Shown here: positions 18,675-30,041 of the stretch, in pieces | Position numbering within the stretch: the first letter of the stretch is position 1 | Layout: every line of letters begins with the position of its first letter | Source: Sorangium cellulosum | Lineage (GTDB): Bacteria; Myxococcota_A; Polyangia; Polyangiales; Polyangiaceae | Reading direction: 5' to 3' | Assembly (NCBI RefSeq): GCF_002950945.1 | Contig: NZ_CP012673.1 | Location: forward strand, 6,323,001 to 6,387,000 | Length of the DNA: 64,000 nt | Position numbers and translations under genes: made by a program | Notes under the pieces: model-generated | What the model was told of the DNA's origin: nothing | What the model saw: the letters and a program-made list of their open reading frames with translations, nothing else | Databases searched by the model: none

Positions 18675-18704
18675 GAAATGATCTCCTTTCGTTCGAGCAC
18701 GCAA

Positions 18705-21335
<2,631 letters not shown>

Positions 21336-21491
21336 CTCGAGGGTCCAGCCCACAGGACCGCGACCGGCCGGCGCGCCGCGTGATGCCGCGCGACGCCGCG
21401 ATCGAGGCCGGTTCGCCGCCCGGCCAGCCCAGGTCTGCATCGCGGCGCGGAGAGAGGCGCTCGCCCAGGGCCGCTGCTGCGACGGGCCATG

Positions 21492-21722
21492 TCAGCGCTC
21501 GACCCCGGATTCAGCCGTCGCGTCGTCCCCTGCCGGCGAGATCGGAACGATGACGACACGCTTGCACCGCCGGCACTTCAGCTCGACGCCGCCCGGCACG
21601 TACCGCGCGAGCATGCTGCCGCAGTCACACCGCAGCGCGTCGCGCTCGGTGTGGCCGGCAACGCCGCAGTGCTCGCACCGGCTGCCGGACGGAGCCTCCC
21701 GTTTCAGCGTCAGGTCGTTCAT
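21492..21722 (-). CDS. Small Com-like zinc-ribbon protein
   Basis: 76 residues from the ATG at 21722. Cysteines occur as CEHCG, CDCG and CRRC; the stretch LRCDCGSMLARYVPGGVELKC then RRCKRVVIV resembles the Mu Com zinc-finger family (small RNA- or DNA-binding regulators), though Com has only two Cys pairs. An additional N-terminal pair and two His (GHTERD) could bind a second metal. First gene of the uptake operon, about 40 bp downstream of the Fur-box-like site. Its role is unknown; a metal-responsive translational regulator or a small iron-sulfur protein are both possible. Confidence 0.65.
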   Translation of the reverse strand: MNDLTLKREAPSGSRCEHCGVAGHTERDALRCDCGSMLARYVPGGVELKCRRCKRVVIVPISPAGDDATAESGVER

Positions 21723-21760
21723 CCCCGGCCTCGTTCCGTGTCCCCGATCCCACACTCGAT

Positions 21761-21820
21761 AATGAAAGTTATTTTCATTTATTGCGCGAAGCCCTAGCAT
21801 ATAAGCGGCTTGCGTGTCAA
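21761..21820 (-). promoter_or_regulatory. Predicted iron-regulated promoter with Fur-box-like operator (uptake operon)
   Basis: Reading on the minus strand: -35 ttgaca at 21820-21815, 18-bp spacer, -10-like tagggc at 21796-21791, then the palindrome aatgaaagttattttcatt (plus-strand reading, 21761-21779) with 7-bp arms aatgaaa / tttcatt. The operator ends 38 bp upstream of the Com-like start. The layout is the same as at the two other iron promoters. Confidence 0.65.
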
Positions 21821-21943
21821 GTGGCTCTACTCGCTGGAGGGCGGCGACCAGCGGGCCTCGTTCACCCACCGCCGGCGATCGCGCCGGCCAGCCCACGGCG
21901 CTCCCCTGGAAAAACGCCCCACGCGCCGGTCCAGCGAATCCGC

Positions 21944-21991
21944 TTGACGGGTTGTACCCGATCCTTTACCTAAATGAAAGTAGTTTTCATT
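21944..21991 (+). promoter_or_regulatory. Predicted iron-regulated promoter with Fur-box-like operator (condensation/export unit)
   Basis: -35 ttgacg at 21944-21949, 17-bp spacer, -10-like taccta at 21967-21972, directly followed by the palindrome aatgaaagtagttttcatt at 21973-21991. The core is identical to the uptake-operon site at 17 of 19 positions. An in-frame ATG inside this operator (21974) is unlikely to be used as a start. Confidence 0.65.
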
Positions 21992-22240
21992 TTCATGAAC
22001 TGGCTGGGACCCGGCTCACCGCGCCGGCGCAAGCGAGCTGGGTCCAGCCGCTCTCCGGGGCGGCAGGGCGAGCCCTGGCGCCTGTGCCGCGCGGGCGCCG
22101 CGCGCCGCGGCTCTCCTGCTGCGAGCCCGAGCGCCGCGCGTGTCCCTGCGGCGCCGGCGACGCACAAAGCGCGGTCCGGAGAAACCACCACGACGAGCAA
22201 CGCGCGCTTCGGGGAAGCCGCGTCTGAGGTCCTGAATCCC

Positions 22241-23506
22241 ATGAGCGTCAGTCAACCTCTCACCCAAGCGCAGGCGGCGATGTGGCTCGACTACAAGCGA
22301 GAGCCAGAGAGCGCCGTCAACAACACCGCGGAGCGCATCGCGCTGCGCGGGCCGCTCGACCTCGATCGGCTCAGGCAGGCCATCCTCGCGATGCAGCGCG
22401 AGGCGGAGGCCCTGCATATCCGCTTCTTCGAGCAGGACGGTGAGCCCCGCCAGCGCGTCGGGGAGGCGACGCAGCCTCCCATCGCGCTGTACGATCTGAC
22501 CGGCGCGGCGGACCCGCTGGCCGCGGCCGACAGGGCGATCCAGCAGGCGCTCACGCAGCGCTTCTCGCTGGAGGACGGGCACCTCTACGATCAGACCCTC
22601 TACCGGCTCGCGCCCGATCATCATCTCTGGGTCTTCCGGGCCCACCACATCACGCTGGACGGCTACGGATTCCAGCTCTGCAAGAGCCGGGTCGCCGAGA
22701 ACTACCGCGCTCTCGGGGGCGGCGGGGCGCTCCCCCCGGCCTTCAGCGGCTTCGGGCCGGTGATCGCCGAGGATCTCGCCTACCAGCGCTCCGCGCAGCG
22801 CGCCCTGGACCGGGAGGCGCTCATGCGCGTCTACGACGGGCTCGATCTGCCGCCGGTGCTCTTCGAGGAGCTGGGCCTCCTGCGGGGGAGCCGCGCGAGC
22901 ACGCAGCTGCCGGCGCAGCTCGGCGCGAAGATCAGGAAGACGGCGAGCGAGATCAAGGTCAGCTGGCCCAACCTGCTCTTCGGCGTGGTGGCGGCCTTCC
23001 ACGCGCGCCTGACCGGGGAGCGCGACGTGCTCCTCGGCGTGCCGGTGATGCAGCGGATGGGCAGCGCGGCCCTCAAGGTCCCGTGCATGGCCATGAACAT
23101 GATCCCCCTCAGGATCCGCGTCGATCCGGGCGACACCCTGCCGGAGCTCGCGCGGCGCGCCAGCCGCGCCTTCGACGGCCTGCGCCCCCACCAGCGCTAC
23201 CACTACATGCACCTCTGGCACGACATGAACCAGAAGCGCCTGTTCGGCCCCGAGGTGAACGTCATCCCCTTCAACACGCCGCTCGACTTCGGCCCCGAGC
23301 TCACCGCGACGGTGACCAACGTCGCTTCCGGGCCGGTGGAAGACCTCTCCTTCGCCTTCTCCAGCTGGGGAGACAGCATCCAGTTCACGCTGGACGGGCA
23401 CCCTTCGCTCTATGATCAGGCCACGCTCGAGGCGCACCAGCGGTCCCTCGTGGCGGCGCTGGACGAAGGCTGCGGGTCGCCCGCGGCGCCTGCGTGGGTG
23501 TCATGA
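22241..23506 (+). CDS. Free-standing NRPS condensation domain (VibH-like amide synthase)
   Basis: 421 residues from the ATG at 22241 (gaggt ribosome site 10 bp upstream), exactly the size of one condensation domain with no adenylation, carrier or thioesterase part. C1 is SQPLTQAQAAMWLDYKR, C3 has the intact catalytic HHITLDG (135-141), C5 is about DVLLGVPVMQR, C6-C7 follow (NVIPFNTPLDF). Residues 1-60 resemble EntF/VibH N-termini that accept aryl-carrier donors. VibH is the known stand-alone condensation enzyme that joins DHB from VibB to free norspermidine. By analogy this enzyme would join DHB-EntB to a soluble amine. It may be co-transcribed with the MFS exporter 78 bp downstream. The substrate is inferred. 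Confidence 0.85.
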   Translation: MSVSQPLTQAQAAMWLDYKREPESAVNNTAERIALRGPLDLDRLRQAILAMQREAEALHIRFFEQDGEPRQRVGEATQPPIALYDLTGAADPLAAADRAIQQALTQRFSLEDGHLYDQTLYRLAPDHHLWVFRAHHITLDGYGFQLCKSRVAENYRALGGGGALPPAFSGFGPVIAEDLAYQRSAQRALDREALMRVYDGLDLPPVLFEELGLLRGSRASTQLPAQLGAKIRKTASEIKVSWPNLLFGVVAAFHARLTGERDVLLGVPVMQRMGSAALKVPCMAMNMIPLRIRVDPGDTLPELARRASRAFDGLRPHQRYHYMHLWHDMNQKRLFGPEVNVIPFNTPLDFGPELTATVTNVASGPVEDLSFAFSSWGDSIQFTLDGHPSLYDQATLEAHQRSLVAALDEGCGSPAAPAWVS

Positions 23507-23584
23507 GCGCCGGCACCGAACAGCGCCGTAGAGCGGTCGCCGGCGCCACCCGCGCTCGCGGAGCGGGACTGAAGCGGGGCGACC

Positions 23585-24853
23585 GTGGCTGACGCGCGGT
23601 CCGAGCGGACGATCCTGCTCCTCGTCGCGGCGGTCCAGTTCGTCAACCTGCTCGACGTCATGATGGTGATGCCGCTCGGGCCGGACCTCGCCCGTGGCCT
23701 CGGCATCGCGGTGTCCGATCTCGGCCTCGTCGGCGGAAGTTACACCGCCGCGGCGGCGCTCTCGGGGGTCGCCGCCGCGCTCTTCCTCGACCGGTTCGAC
23801 CGGCGCGCCGCGCTCGCGGTCGCGATGGTGGGCCTCGTGCTCGGCACCGCGGCGGGCGGCCTCGCCACCGGGCTGCCGACCCTGCTCGCGGCGCGTGTGA
23901 TCGCCGGCGCCTTCGGCGGGCCTGCGGCGGCGATCTCCCTCTCCATCGTCGCCGACGTCACCCCGCCCGAGCGGCGCGGCAAGGCCATGGGCTTCGTCAT
24001 GGGCGCCTACTCCTTCGCCGCGGTGCTCGGCGTGCCCGCCGGGCTCGAGCTCGCGCGCCGCGGCGGGTTCCAGGTGCCCTTCTTCGCCGTCGCGGGGCTT
24101 GGCCTGCTCGTCGCGGGCCTCGCGATCGTGCTCTTGCCCTCCCTGCGCGGCCACCTCGCCTCGACGCGCGACCCCCTCGACGGCGCGCAGGTTCCGGGCA
24201 GCGCGCTGCGCGAGCTCCGCGCCCTCGTCGGCCGCCCGCTCGTGGCGCTCTCGTACCTGACCACCGCGACCCTGATGATGGCGTCGTTCCTGATCATCCC
24301 CAACATCTCGGCCTATGTGCAGGGGAACCTCGGCTACCCGCGCGAGCGGCTCGGCCTGCTCTACCTCGCGGGCGGCGCGCTCACCTTCGTCGTGATGCGC
24401 ACGGCAGGTCCGATGCTCGATCGCTTCGGCGCGTTCCGCACGAGCCTGGCCGGGGTGGCGCTGCTCGCGGCCGTACTCTACGCCGGGTTCCACGCGTACG
24501 TGCCGGGGCTGCCCGTGATCGGCGTCTTCGCCGCCTTCATGACCGGCACGACGATCTGCAACATCTCGTACAGCACGCTCGCGTCGAAGGTGCCGCTCCC
24601 CTCCGAGCGGGCGCGCTTCGCCTCGATCCAGTCCGCCGTGCAGCACCTCGCGTCCGCGCTCGCCGCGATCCTGTCCGCCAGGATGCTCCGCGAGCTCCCG
24701 GACGGGCGCCTCGGCGGCATGGAGGGCGTGGCCGCGCTGGCCATCACCTTCACGCTCTTGTCGAGCCCGCTGTTCCTCTGGATCGAGCGCCGGGTCGCCG
24801 TCGAGCTCGCGAGCCGCGCGCGGCCGCTCGAGCCGCTGGCGCGCGGGCGGTGA
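23585..24853 (+). CDS. MFS exporter, likely siderophore efflux (EntS-type role)
   Basis: 422 residues, starting at GTG 23585 (no ATG nearby; gcgggg upstream). Twelve hydrophobic segments can be followed, with the MFS loop 2-3 motif (LDRFDRRAALAVAMVGLVLG) and a second-half copy (LDRFGAFRTS). 'PPERRGKAMGFVMGAYSFAAVLGVP' resembles motif C of antiporters. The position after the condensation gene and behind an iron promoter suggests export of the finished catechol siderophore. Drug efflux is the alternative. Confidence 0.85.
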   Translation: MADARSERTILLLVAAVQFVNLLDVMMVMPLGPDLARGLGIAVSDLGLVGGSYTAAAALSGVAAALFLDRFDRRAALAVAMVGLVLGTAAGGLATGLPTLLAARVIAGAFGGPAAAISLSIVADVTPPERRGKAMGFVMGAYSFAAVLGVPAGLELARRGGFQVPFFAVAGLGLLVAGLAIVLLPSLRGHLASTRDPLDGAQVPGSALRELRALVGRPLVALSYLTTATLMMASFLIIPNISAYVQGNLGYPRERLGLLYLAGGALTFVVMRTAGPMLDRFGAFRTSLAGVALLAAVLYAGFHAYVPGLPVIGVFAAFMTGTTICNISYSTLASKVPLPSERARFASIQSAVQHLASALAAILSARMLRELPDGRLGGMEGVAALAITFTLLSSPLFLWIERRVAVELASRARPLEPLARGR

Positions 24854-25038
24854 CCCCGGTGCGGGGGCCGCGGCGCAGCGACCGCGGGTCCGGGCGAGGG
24901 AGACGCCGGGCGCGCATGCGCCCCCTCGGCGGCACGCCCAGCGGGATGTTGCTCACCGCGGCGCCCGGACGCCTGCGTCGCCTACACTGCCGGCGCCCCG
25001 AGCGCCTCCCCGCGCTCCTTCGACAGGAAAGCTCGCCC

Positions 25039-27210
25039 ATGAAGCTCGCCTCCCTCGCGATCCTCTCGCTTGCCCTCACCGCGTGCGCCGGGCCGCTGGC
25101 GAAAGGGCCGTCGCCCGATCTCCGCCTGCGGCACGTCGTCCTGTACCAGAACGGCCTCGGTTACTTCGAACGCACCGGCGTCATGTCGGGCGAGCGGCTC
25201 ACGCTCCGGTTCCGAGAGCGTGAGGTCGACGACGTGCTGAAGAGCATGGTGGTCGTCGAGCAGAACCTCGGCGCGAACGAGACCCCCTCCACCGTGAGCG
25301 CGCTCTTGCCGCGCTCCGGGCAGGCCAGCGGGCCCGACGATCCCGCCCAGGTCGAGCTCGTCTTCTCGCCGGCCGCGAAGAGGCCCGTGTCGATCGCGTA
25401 CGCGGTGCCGACGGCCGCCTGGAAGGCCACCTACCGGGTCATCCTGCCGGCCAAGGGGCAGAAGGAGAAGCGGGCGCTCCTCCAGGCGTGGGCGCTCATC
25501 ACCAACATCGGCGACGAGGACTGGAGCGAGGTCGACGTGACGCTCGCGACGGGCGCGCCGCTCTCCTACGTGTCGAACCTGCGCTCGCCGACGATGCTCG
25601 ATCGGCCGGAGCTGAAGGGCGTCTACGACGGCGAGGGGGGCGCGCACGCCCCCGTGCTCGCGGAGCGCTCGCCCGGGCTCGACGCCGACCGCGACGGCGT
25701 GCTCGACCACGAGGACGCCTGCCCGCGCGAGGCCGGCTCGACGAGCTCGTCCCCCGGCCAGCACGGCTGCCCGCACGCTGTACGCATCAGCAGCAGCGAG
25801 ATCCAGATCCTGACCCCCGTGCCCTTCGACAAGGGCTCGGACGTCATCCCGCCGCGCGCGAGGCCGCTCATCGAGGAGATCGCGCGCACGATCAAGGGCA
25901 TCCCGCACATCCGCGCGTTCGAGGTCGACGGGCACGCGTCGGCCGACGAGGTCGGCGCGGCGGATCTCGCGGCCCGGCGCGCCGCGGCCGTGCGCGCGGC
26001 GCTCCTCCAGCTCGGGGTCTCGGCCGAGCTCGTGACGCGCTCGCACGGCGCCGAGATGCCCCTCGTCGCCGGCGACACCGAGGAAGCCCGGAAGGGCAAC
26101 CGCCGCGTCTCCCTGCGCGCCCCGGACGTCAGGCCGACGCAGGCCCCCACCCCGCGGCGCGAGGCGCCGGCCGTCACGCCCGAGGCGATGGAGAAGACGC
26201 CGGAGGCCGCGGCGAGCGTGGACGCCGTGGCCGGGGCCTTCCGGTACGCGATCGCGAACCCGGTGACGTTGCCGAAGAAGTCGTCGGCGCTGATCACGCT
26301 CATCAACCGCCCGGTGGCGGGCGAGGACGTCCTCCTCTTCCGCCCCGATCCCGCGGCGCCCGCGAGCGCGACGCACCCCTTCCGCGCCGCGCAGATCGAG
26401 AACAAGAGCGCGCTCGGGCTCCAGCCCGGATCCGTGTCGATCTTCTCCGGCGGGACCTTCGTGGGCGAGGGCGTGCTCACGCGCCTCCTGCCCGGGGAGA
26501 GCGCGACGATCCCGTACGCCATCGACAGCTCGACCGAGGTGCGCGCGACGAGCATGACCACGGACGTGCCGGTGCGGGTCGTGTCGCTGTCCCGCGGCGC
26601 GCTGCGCGTGGAGGATCGGTACCGGCGCGTGACGGTGTACGACGTGAGGCCCGGCCGGGACGTGCCGGAGACGTTGCTCATCCGGCACGCGAGGGCGACG
26701 GGGTTCGAGCCGCAGGGCCTCCCCGGGTGCACGGACGCGACGCCGGACGGCTGCCTCGTCGAGAAGAAGCTCGCGCCCGGCGTGCCCCAGAAGGTCGCGG
26801 TCGAGGAGACGCGGCTGTCCCAGCACGACATCCCGCTCGTCCGGGCCGACAGCGAGCGGCTGTCGCTCTACCTGAAGGGCTCGAGCCTCCCGGCCGAGCT
26901 CCGCGCGAGCATGGACCGCGCGGTCGCGCTCCGGCGCGCGCTCGACGCGGCGAACGACGAGCTCGACCCCCTGCGGCGCAAGCGCGCCGAGCTGATCGAC
27001 CGCGCCGCCGAGCTGCGCGAGAGCCTGAGGTCCATCGAGCGCACGCCCCAGGCCGGCAAGCTCCGCCAGACCCTGCTCGACCGGCTCGCCGAGGTGGCCC
27101 GGCAGTCGGAGGAGGTCGGCGCGAAGATCACCCAGCGCGTCGAGGACGTGGCCATGGCGCGCGCCGAGCTCGACGAGATGCTCAGGGATCTGGTCATCGA
27201 GGGTCGGTGA
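25039..27210 (+). CDS. Lipoprotein: DUF4139-like protein with inserted OmpA domain
   Basis: 723 residues; lipobox LTAC with Cys16. Residues 28-200 and about 390-600 look like the two halves of a DUF4139-type mucoidy-inhibitor-like protein (LYQNGLGYFERTGVMSG, VPTAAWKATYRVIL, LLQAWALITNIGDEDWSEVDVTLATGAP; then AFRYAIANPVTLPKKSSALITLI, YRRVTVYDVRPG). Between them is a TSP3-like calcium repeat (DADRDGVLDHEDACP, 215-229) and an OmpA-like peptidoglycan-binding domain (about 255-365: PVPFDKGSDVIPP, VDGHASADE, NRRVSL). The C-terminal 620-720 is a coiled coil. It probably tethers the outer membrane to the cell wall. The fold split is unusual. No operon partners. Confidence 0.75.
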   Translation: MKLASLAILSLALTACAGPLAKGPSPDLRLRHVVLYQNGLGYFERTGVMSGERLTLRFREREVDDVLKSMVVVEQNLGANETPSTVSALLPRSGQASGPDDPAQVELVFSPAAKRPVSIAYAVPTAAWKATYRVILPAKGQKEKRALLQAWALITNIGDEDWSEVDVTLATGAPLSYVSNLRSPTMLDRPELKGVYDGEGGAHAPVLAERSPGLDADRDGVLDHEDACPREAGSTSSSPGQHGCPHAVRISSSEIQILTPVPFDKGSDVIPPRARPLIEEIARTIKGIPHIRAFEVDGHASADEVGAADLAARRAAAVRAALLQLGVSAELVTRSHGAEMPLVAGDTEEARKGNRRVSLRAPDVRPTQAPTPRREAPAVTPEAMEKTPEAAASVDAVAGAFRYAIANPVTLPKKSSALITLINRPVAGEDVLLFRPDPAAPASATHPFRAAQIENKSALGLQPGSVSIFSGGTFVGEGVLTRLLPGESATIPYAIDSSTEVRATSMTTDVPVRVVSLSRGALRVEDRYRRVTVYDVRPGRDVPETLLIRHARATGFEPQGLPGCTDATPDGCLVEKKLAPGVPQKVAVEETRLSQHDIPLVRADSERLSLYLKGSSLPAELRASMDRAVALRRALDAANDELDPLRRKRAELIDRAAELRESLRSIERTPQAGKLRQTLLDRLAEVARQSEEVGAKITQRVEDVAMARAELDEMLRDLVIEGR

Positions 27211-27264
27211 GCGCGGGAGGACGATCCGGCGAGGCCGCGCGGCCGACGGGCAGCCCGAGCGCGC

Positions 27265-28464
27265 TCACGGCTCGGGCCGGGGGAGCGCGGCGTCGGCCGG
27301 CGCGACGCCCGCTGCCACCGCGGGGTAGCCCTGGTCCGCGCGCGTGCCGGCCGCCTGCGTGACGAACAGCAGCGAGAACCCGGGGTAGACGACCACCGAG
27401 GGCGCGCGCGGGGCGAGCGCGGACGACGCGCCGAAGACGGGCGCCGCAGCGCGCTGGAGCGGCCCGTCGTACCCCACCCGGGCGACCAGGCCGATCGCCG
27501 ATCGCCCCGCGCCGTCGCGGCCTGTGTAGTAGACGCGCAGGATCGGGCGGCCCGTGGCCGAGACGGCGAGCGCCGGGGCCGGGTCGAGGACGGCCGCGCT
27601 GTCGAACGGTTCGCCGTCGCCGTCCGGCGCGCCGGCCGCGGCGCCGGGACGCGGCGCCGGCGCGAGCGCGGGGCCGTCGCCGACGCGCTCCCAGGCGAGG
27701 CCGTCGTCGCTGCGCGCCTCGCCGATCGCGGGCGCGCCCCCGTCGCCGGGGACCTCGTAGAACATCCGGAACGAGCCGTCGGGCAGGTGAACCACGCCGG
27801 GGCTCCCCGGGGTCGCGCCGCGCTCCCACCCTGCGCGGCCCGGCGCGAGCGGCGCGAGCACGGGCGCCGGCTCGCGCGCGAACGTGACCCCGTCGGCGCT
27901 GCGCGCCAGCCCGATGCCGCCCGCCGCCGCGTAGTAGAGCCAGATCTCGCCGCCCACGCGCAGCGCCGACGGCGCCGCCACGGTGCCGCCCTCCCAGTCG
28001 AGCTCCGGCGCGAGGACCGTCGCCGCCGCGCGCGCGAACGAGCGGCCGTCCGCGGCGTCGTGGCGGACGATGGCGCTGGGCGGCGCGAGCGGATCCGGCG
28101 GCGTGTCCTCGGGGGCGCCTTCGGGGCGGAGCGTCGCGGCGAAGAACCCGGCGGCCGCGGGCGTCGACGGGTCGCCGTCGAGATCGACGACGGAGACGTC
28201 GCGCGTGAAGTGGTCGTCGTCATCCATCACGTACGGCGCCGCGCGGGCGCTGCCGAGCTCGGCCTGCGCGATCTCCCGGAAAGGCCCGGCGCCGGCGTTC
28301 GGCAGGCTGCCCTCCTCGCCGTCCGAGGGCAACGTCGCGCAGGCGACGAGCTGCGAGGCGGCGCAGGCAGCGGCGAGCGCCCGGAGAAGCAGCGGCTGGA
28401 GCCGCCCGAGCCTCGGCCTACGGGCAGTGACCCTACGTGTGTCCCGACGTTTACAGATCGGCAT
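27265..28464 (-). CDS. Lipoprotein with five-bladed propeller (GH43/62-like) pattern
   Basis: 399 residues from the ATG at 28464, with a long basic N-region before a lipobox LVAC (Cys42). Repeated strands such as 'IWLYYAAAGGIGLARSADGVTFARE', 'FRMFYEVPGDGGAPAIGEARSDDGLAWERV' and 'LRVYYTGRDGAGRSAIGLVAR' are the periodic blades of glycoside-hydrolase-like beta-propellers. Catalytic carboxylates cannot be assigned, so enzyme activity is uncertain. The first 12 codons lie inside the tandem repeat at 28428, so the true start may instead be a non-ATG codon nearer the hydrophobic segment. Confidence 0.65.
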   Translation of the reverse strand: MPICKRRDTRRVTARRPRLGRLQPLLLRALAAACAASQLVACATLPSDGEEGSLPNAGAGPFREIAQAELGSARAAPYVMDDDDHFTRDVSVVDLDGDPSTPAAAGFFAATLRPEGAPEDTPPDPLAPPSAIVRHDAADGRSFARAAATVLAPELDWEGGTVAAPSALRVGGEIWLYYAAAGGIGLARSADGVTFAREPAPVLAPLAPGRAGWERGATPGSPGVVHLPDGSFRMFYEVPGDGGAPAIGEARSDDGLAWERVGDGPALAPAPRPGAAAGAPDGDGEPFDSAAVLDPAPALAVSATGRPILRVYYTGRDGAGRSAIGLVARVGYDGPLQRAAAPVFGASSALAPRAPSVVVYPGFSLLFVTQAAGTRADQGYPAVAAGVAPADAALPRPEP

Positions 28465-28640
28465 GCAAAGTGACCCTACGTGTGTCCCGACGTTTACAGA
28501 TCGGCATGCAAAATGACCCTACGTGTGTCCCGACGTTTACAGATCAGCATACAAAGTGACCCTACGTGTGTCCCGCCATGGACAGGTCGGCATGCCGCAA
28601 GGACCCGGCGTGTGCCCCGACCTGGACGGTCCGATGCCCC
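28428..28640. repeat. 43-bp tandem repeat, 3 near-identical and 2 degenerate copies
   Basis: Units at 28428-28470, 28471-28513 and 28514-28556 differ at only a few positions; 28557-28601 and 28602-28640 are decayed copies. Each begins tgaccctacgtgtgtcccga and ends cggcatgcaaag. It fills the gap between the FadL-like gene and the propeller lipoprotein gene and overlaps the latter's N-terminus. There are no unique spacers, so it is not CRISPR. Confidence 0.9.
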
Positions 28641-28658
28641 GGCGTGTGTCGCGGCGCC

Positions 28659-30041
28659 TCAGAACGCCGCGGTCACCGTCGCGCCGAGGCTCACCATCGT
28701 CCCGCTCGCGCGGTAGTCGCCCACGAAATCCGCCGGATTGTCCTTCTCCACGACCACCTCCGGCAGCACGGACAGCTGCCCGTGGACGTCGATCCGGAGC
28801 GACCCCGGCAGCTCGTCCAGCGGGTGGTTCAGGACGGCGCCCGCGCCGATCGACATCGTGTGCCGGTCCGCGTCGATGTAGTTCGTCGCGCCCCGCTGCG
28901 GCGGGACCGGCGAGCGCTCGTAGACGTAGCCCGCGCGGAGCGGGACCTCGATCGCGCGGCGCTCTTCCCGCCGCCCGCCCTGCCCCGGCACCTCGCGCGG
29001 CCCTCCCGCCGCGAACGCGAGGTACTCGACGCCCAGCCTCGGCACGAGCCGGTCCTCGAACCGGAGCGGCACCACCGCCGTCGGCCTCGGATCCTCGGGC
29101 AGATCGAGCGGCACCTCCGGGGGCGGCGTCGCCTCCAGGTGCGCCCGCGTCCTCGCCACCGGGCTCTCGTAGGCCGACCAGTCCACCCACGCGACGTCCA
29201 GGTTCACGCGCAGGCCCTCGACCCGCTGGAAGCTCACGCCCACGACGACCTGCTGCGGCAGGAACGCGTCGACCGTGCGCGACTCGAGCTCGTACAGGAG
29301 CGGCACCTCGATGCCCGCAAAGTCGACGATCCCCTGCAGCTCTGCGTCGATCGACAGGGGGAGCTTCGCCTCCCCGCGGTAGGTGATCCCGACGAAGCCG
29401 AGCGCTCCGGCGCGCACCCGCGCGCCGAGCTGCGGGTAGCGGATCGACGTGAGGTCGGCGTCCACCTCGTGGCGGAGCGCCGAGTCGTACGGCGACAGCG
29501 CGTCGGCGCGGCCCGTGACCGAGAAGCGGCCCCGCGTCGAGGCGAGGAAGGCGACGCCGCCGCCGATCTCCAGGTACGGCAGCGGGCGCACCGCGACGTT
29601 CGCGGCCAGGAACAGGATCGAGAGCCGGTCGTCGTAGAGCTCCCAGCGGGGCGTCTCCTGGCGGATCGCCTTGATCCGCGACAGCCCGTCGTCCGGCAGG
29701 TACATCGCCAGGCCGAACGCGAACGGCACGCCGAGCACCTCCCCCGGCGCGACCAGGCCGCCGACGATCCCGTGCACGTCGCGCGCGCCGGTGTCGCGGT
29801 CGTTCGCGCGCAGGTGGTTCGACGCGTAGGCGTAGCCGATCGAGAGGCCGAGGCCCGTCGCGCCGGCGAGGCCCGCCGGGTTGTAGTAGCCCGCCGAGAA
29901 ATCGGTCGCGTCGGCGGCGAGCGCGCCGCCCATCGCGGCGCCCCGCGCGCCGAGGCCGTACGTGTCGGGCGCGTGTGCGCGCGCCCGGGGCGCGGCCAGG
30001 AGGCCGACCAGCAAGGCGGCGGAGCAGGAGAGCCGGCGCAT
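28659..30041 (-). CDS. FadL/OmpP1-family outer-membrane transporter (copy 1)
   Basis: 460 residues; signal peptide ends AAPRARAHA. The N-terminus (DTYGLGARGAAMGGALAADATDFSAGYYNPAGLA) is the diagnostic OmpP1/FadL plug start with its NPA motif. The rest alternates strands and Gly-rich turns to a C-terminal 'SLGATVTAAF' ending in Phe. Such proteins admit long-chain fatty acids or other hydrophobic molecules. Its start overlaps the stop of the upstream paralogue by one base (TGATG), so the two are translated together. Confidence 0.88.
   Translation of the reverse strand: MRRLSCSAALLVGLLAAPRARAHAPDTYGLGARGAAMGGALAADATDFSAGYYNPAGLAGATGLGLSIGYAYASNHLRANDRDTGARDVHGIVGGLVAPGEVLGVPFAFGLAMYLPDDGLSRIKAIRQETPRWELYDDRLSILFLAANVAVRPLPYLEIGGGVAFLASTRGRFSVTGRADALSPYDSALRHEVDADLTSIRYPQLGARVRAGALGFVGITYRGEAKLPLSIDAELQGIVDFAGIEVPLLYELESRTVDAFLPQQVVVGVSFQRVEGLRVNLDVAWVDWSAYESPVARTRAHLEATPPPEVPLDLPEDPRPTAVVPLRFEDRLVPRLGVEYLAFAAGGPREVPGQGGRREERRAIEVPLRAGYVYERSPVPPQRGATNYIDADRHTMSIGAGAVLNHPLDELPGSLRIDVHGQLSVLPEVVVEKDNPADFVGDYRASGTMVSLGATVTAAF

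Larger units (their letters stand above)
21723..22240. other. 518-bp divergent intergenic region of the iron locus
   Basis: Contains the two back-to-back Fur-box-like promoters about 200 bp apart and no gene. The 21997-22240 part is a GC-rich leader of the condensation-domain gene; it is open in frame with that gene but has Arg/Ala-rich, non-protein-like composition. Confidence 0.6.

Noticed and set aside
21974..22240. N-terminal extension of the condensation-domain protein starting at the ATG in the Fur-box-like site
   Set aside because: The ATG lies within the operator palindrome, and the 89 residues that would be added are Arg/Ala-rich. The ATG at 22241 has a ribosome site and fits the domain start.
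28428..28640. CRISPR array
   Set aside because: Period is 43 bp throughout with no unique spacers between units; it is a simple tandem repeat, and no cas gene is nearby.
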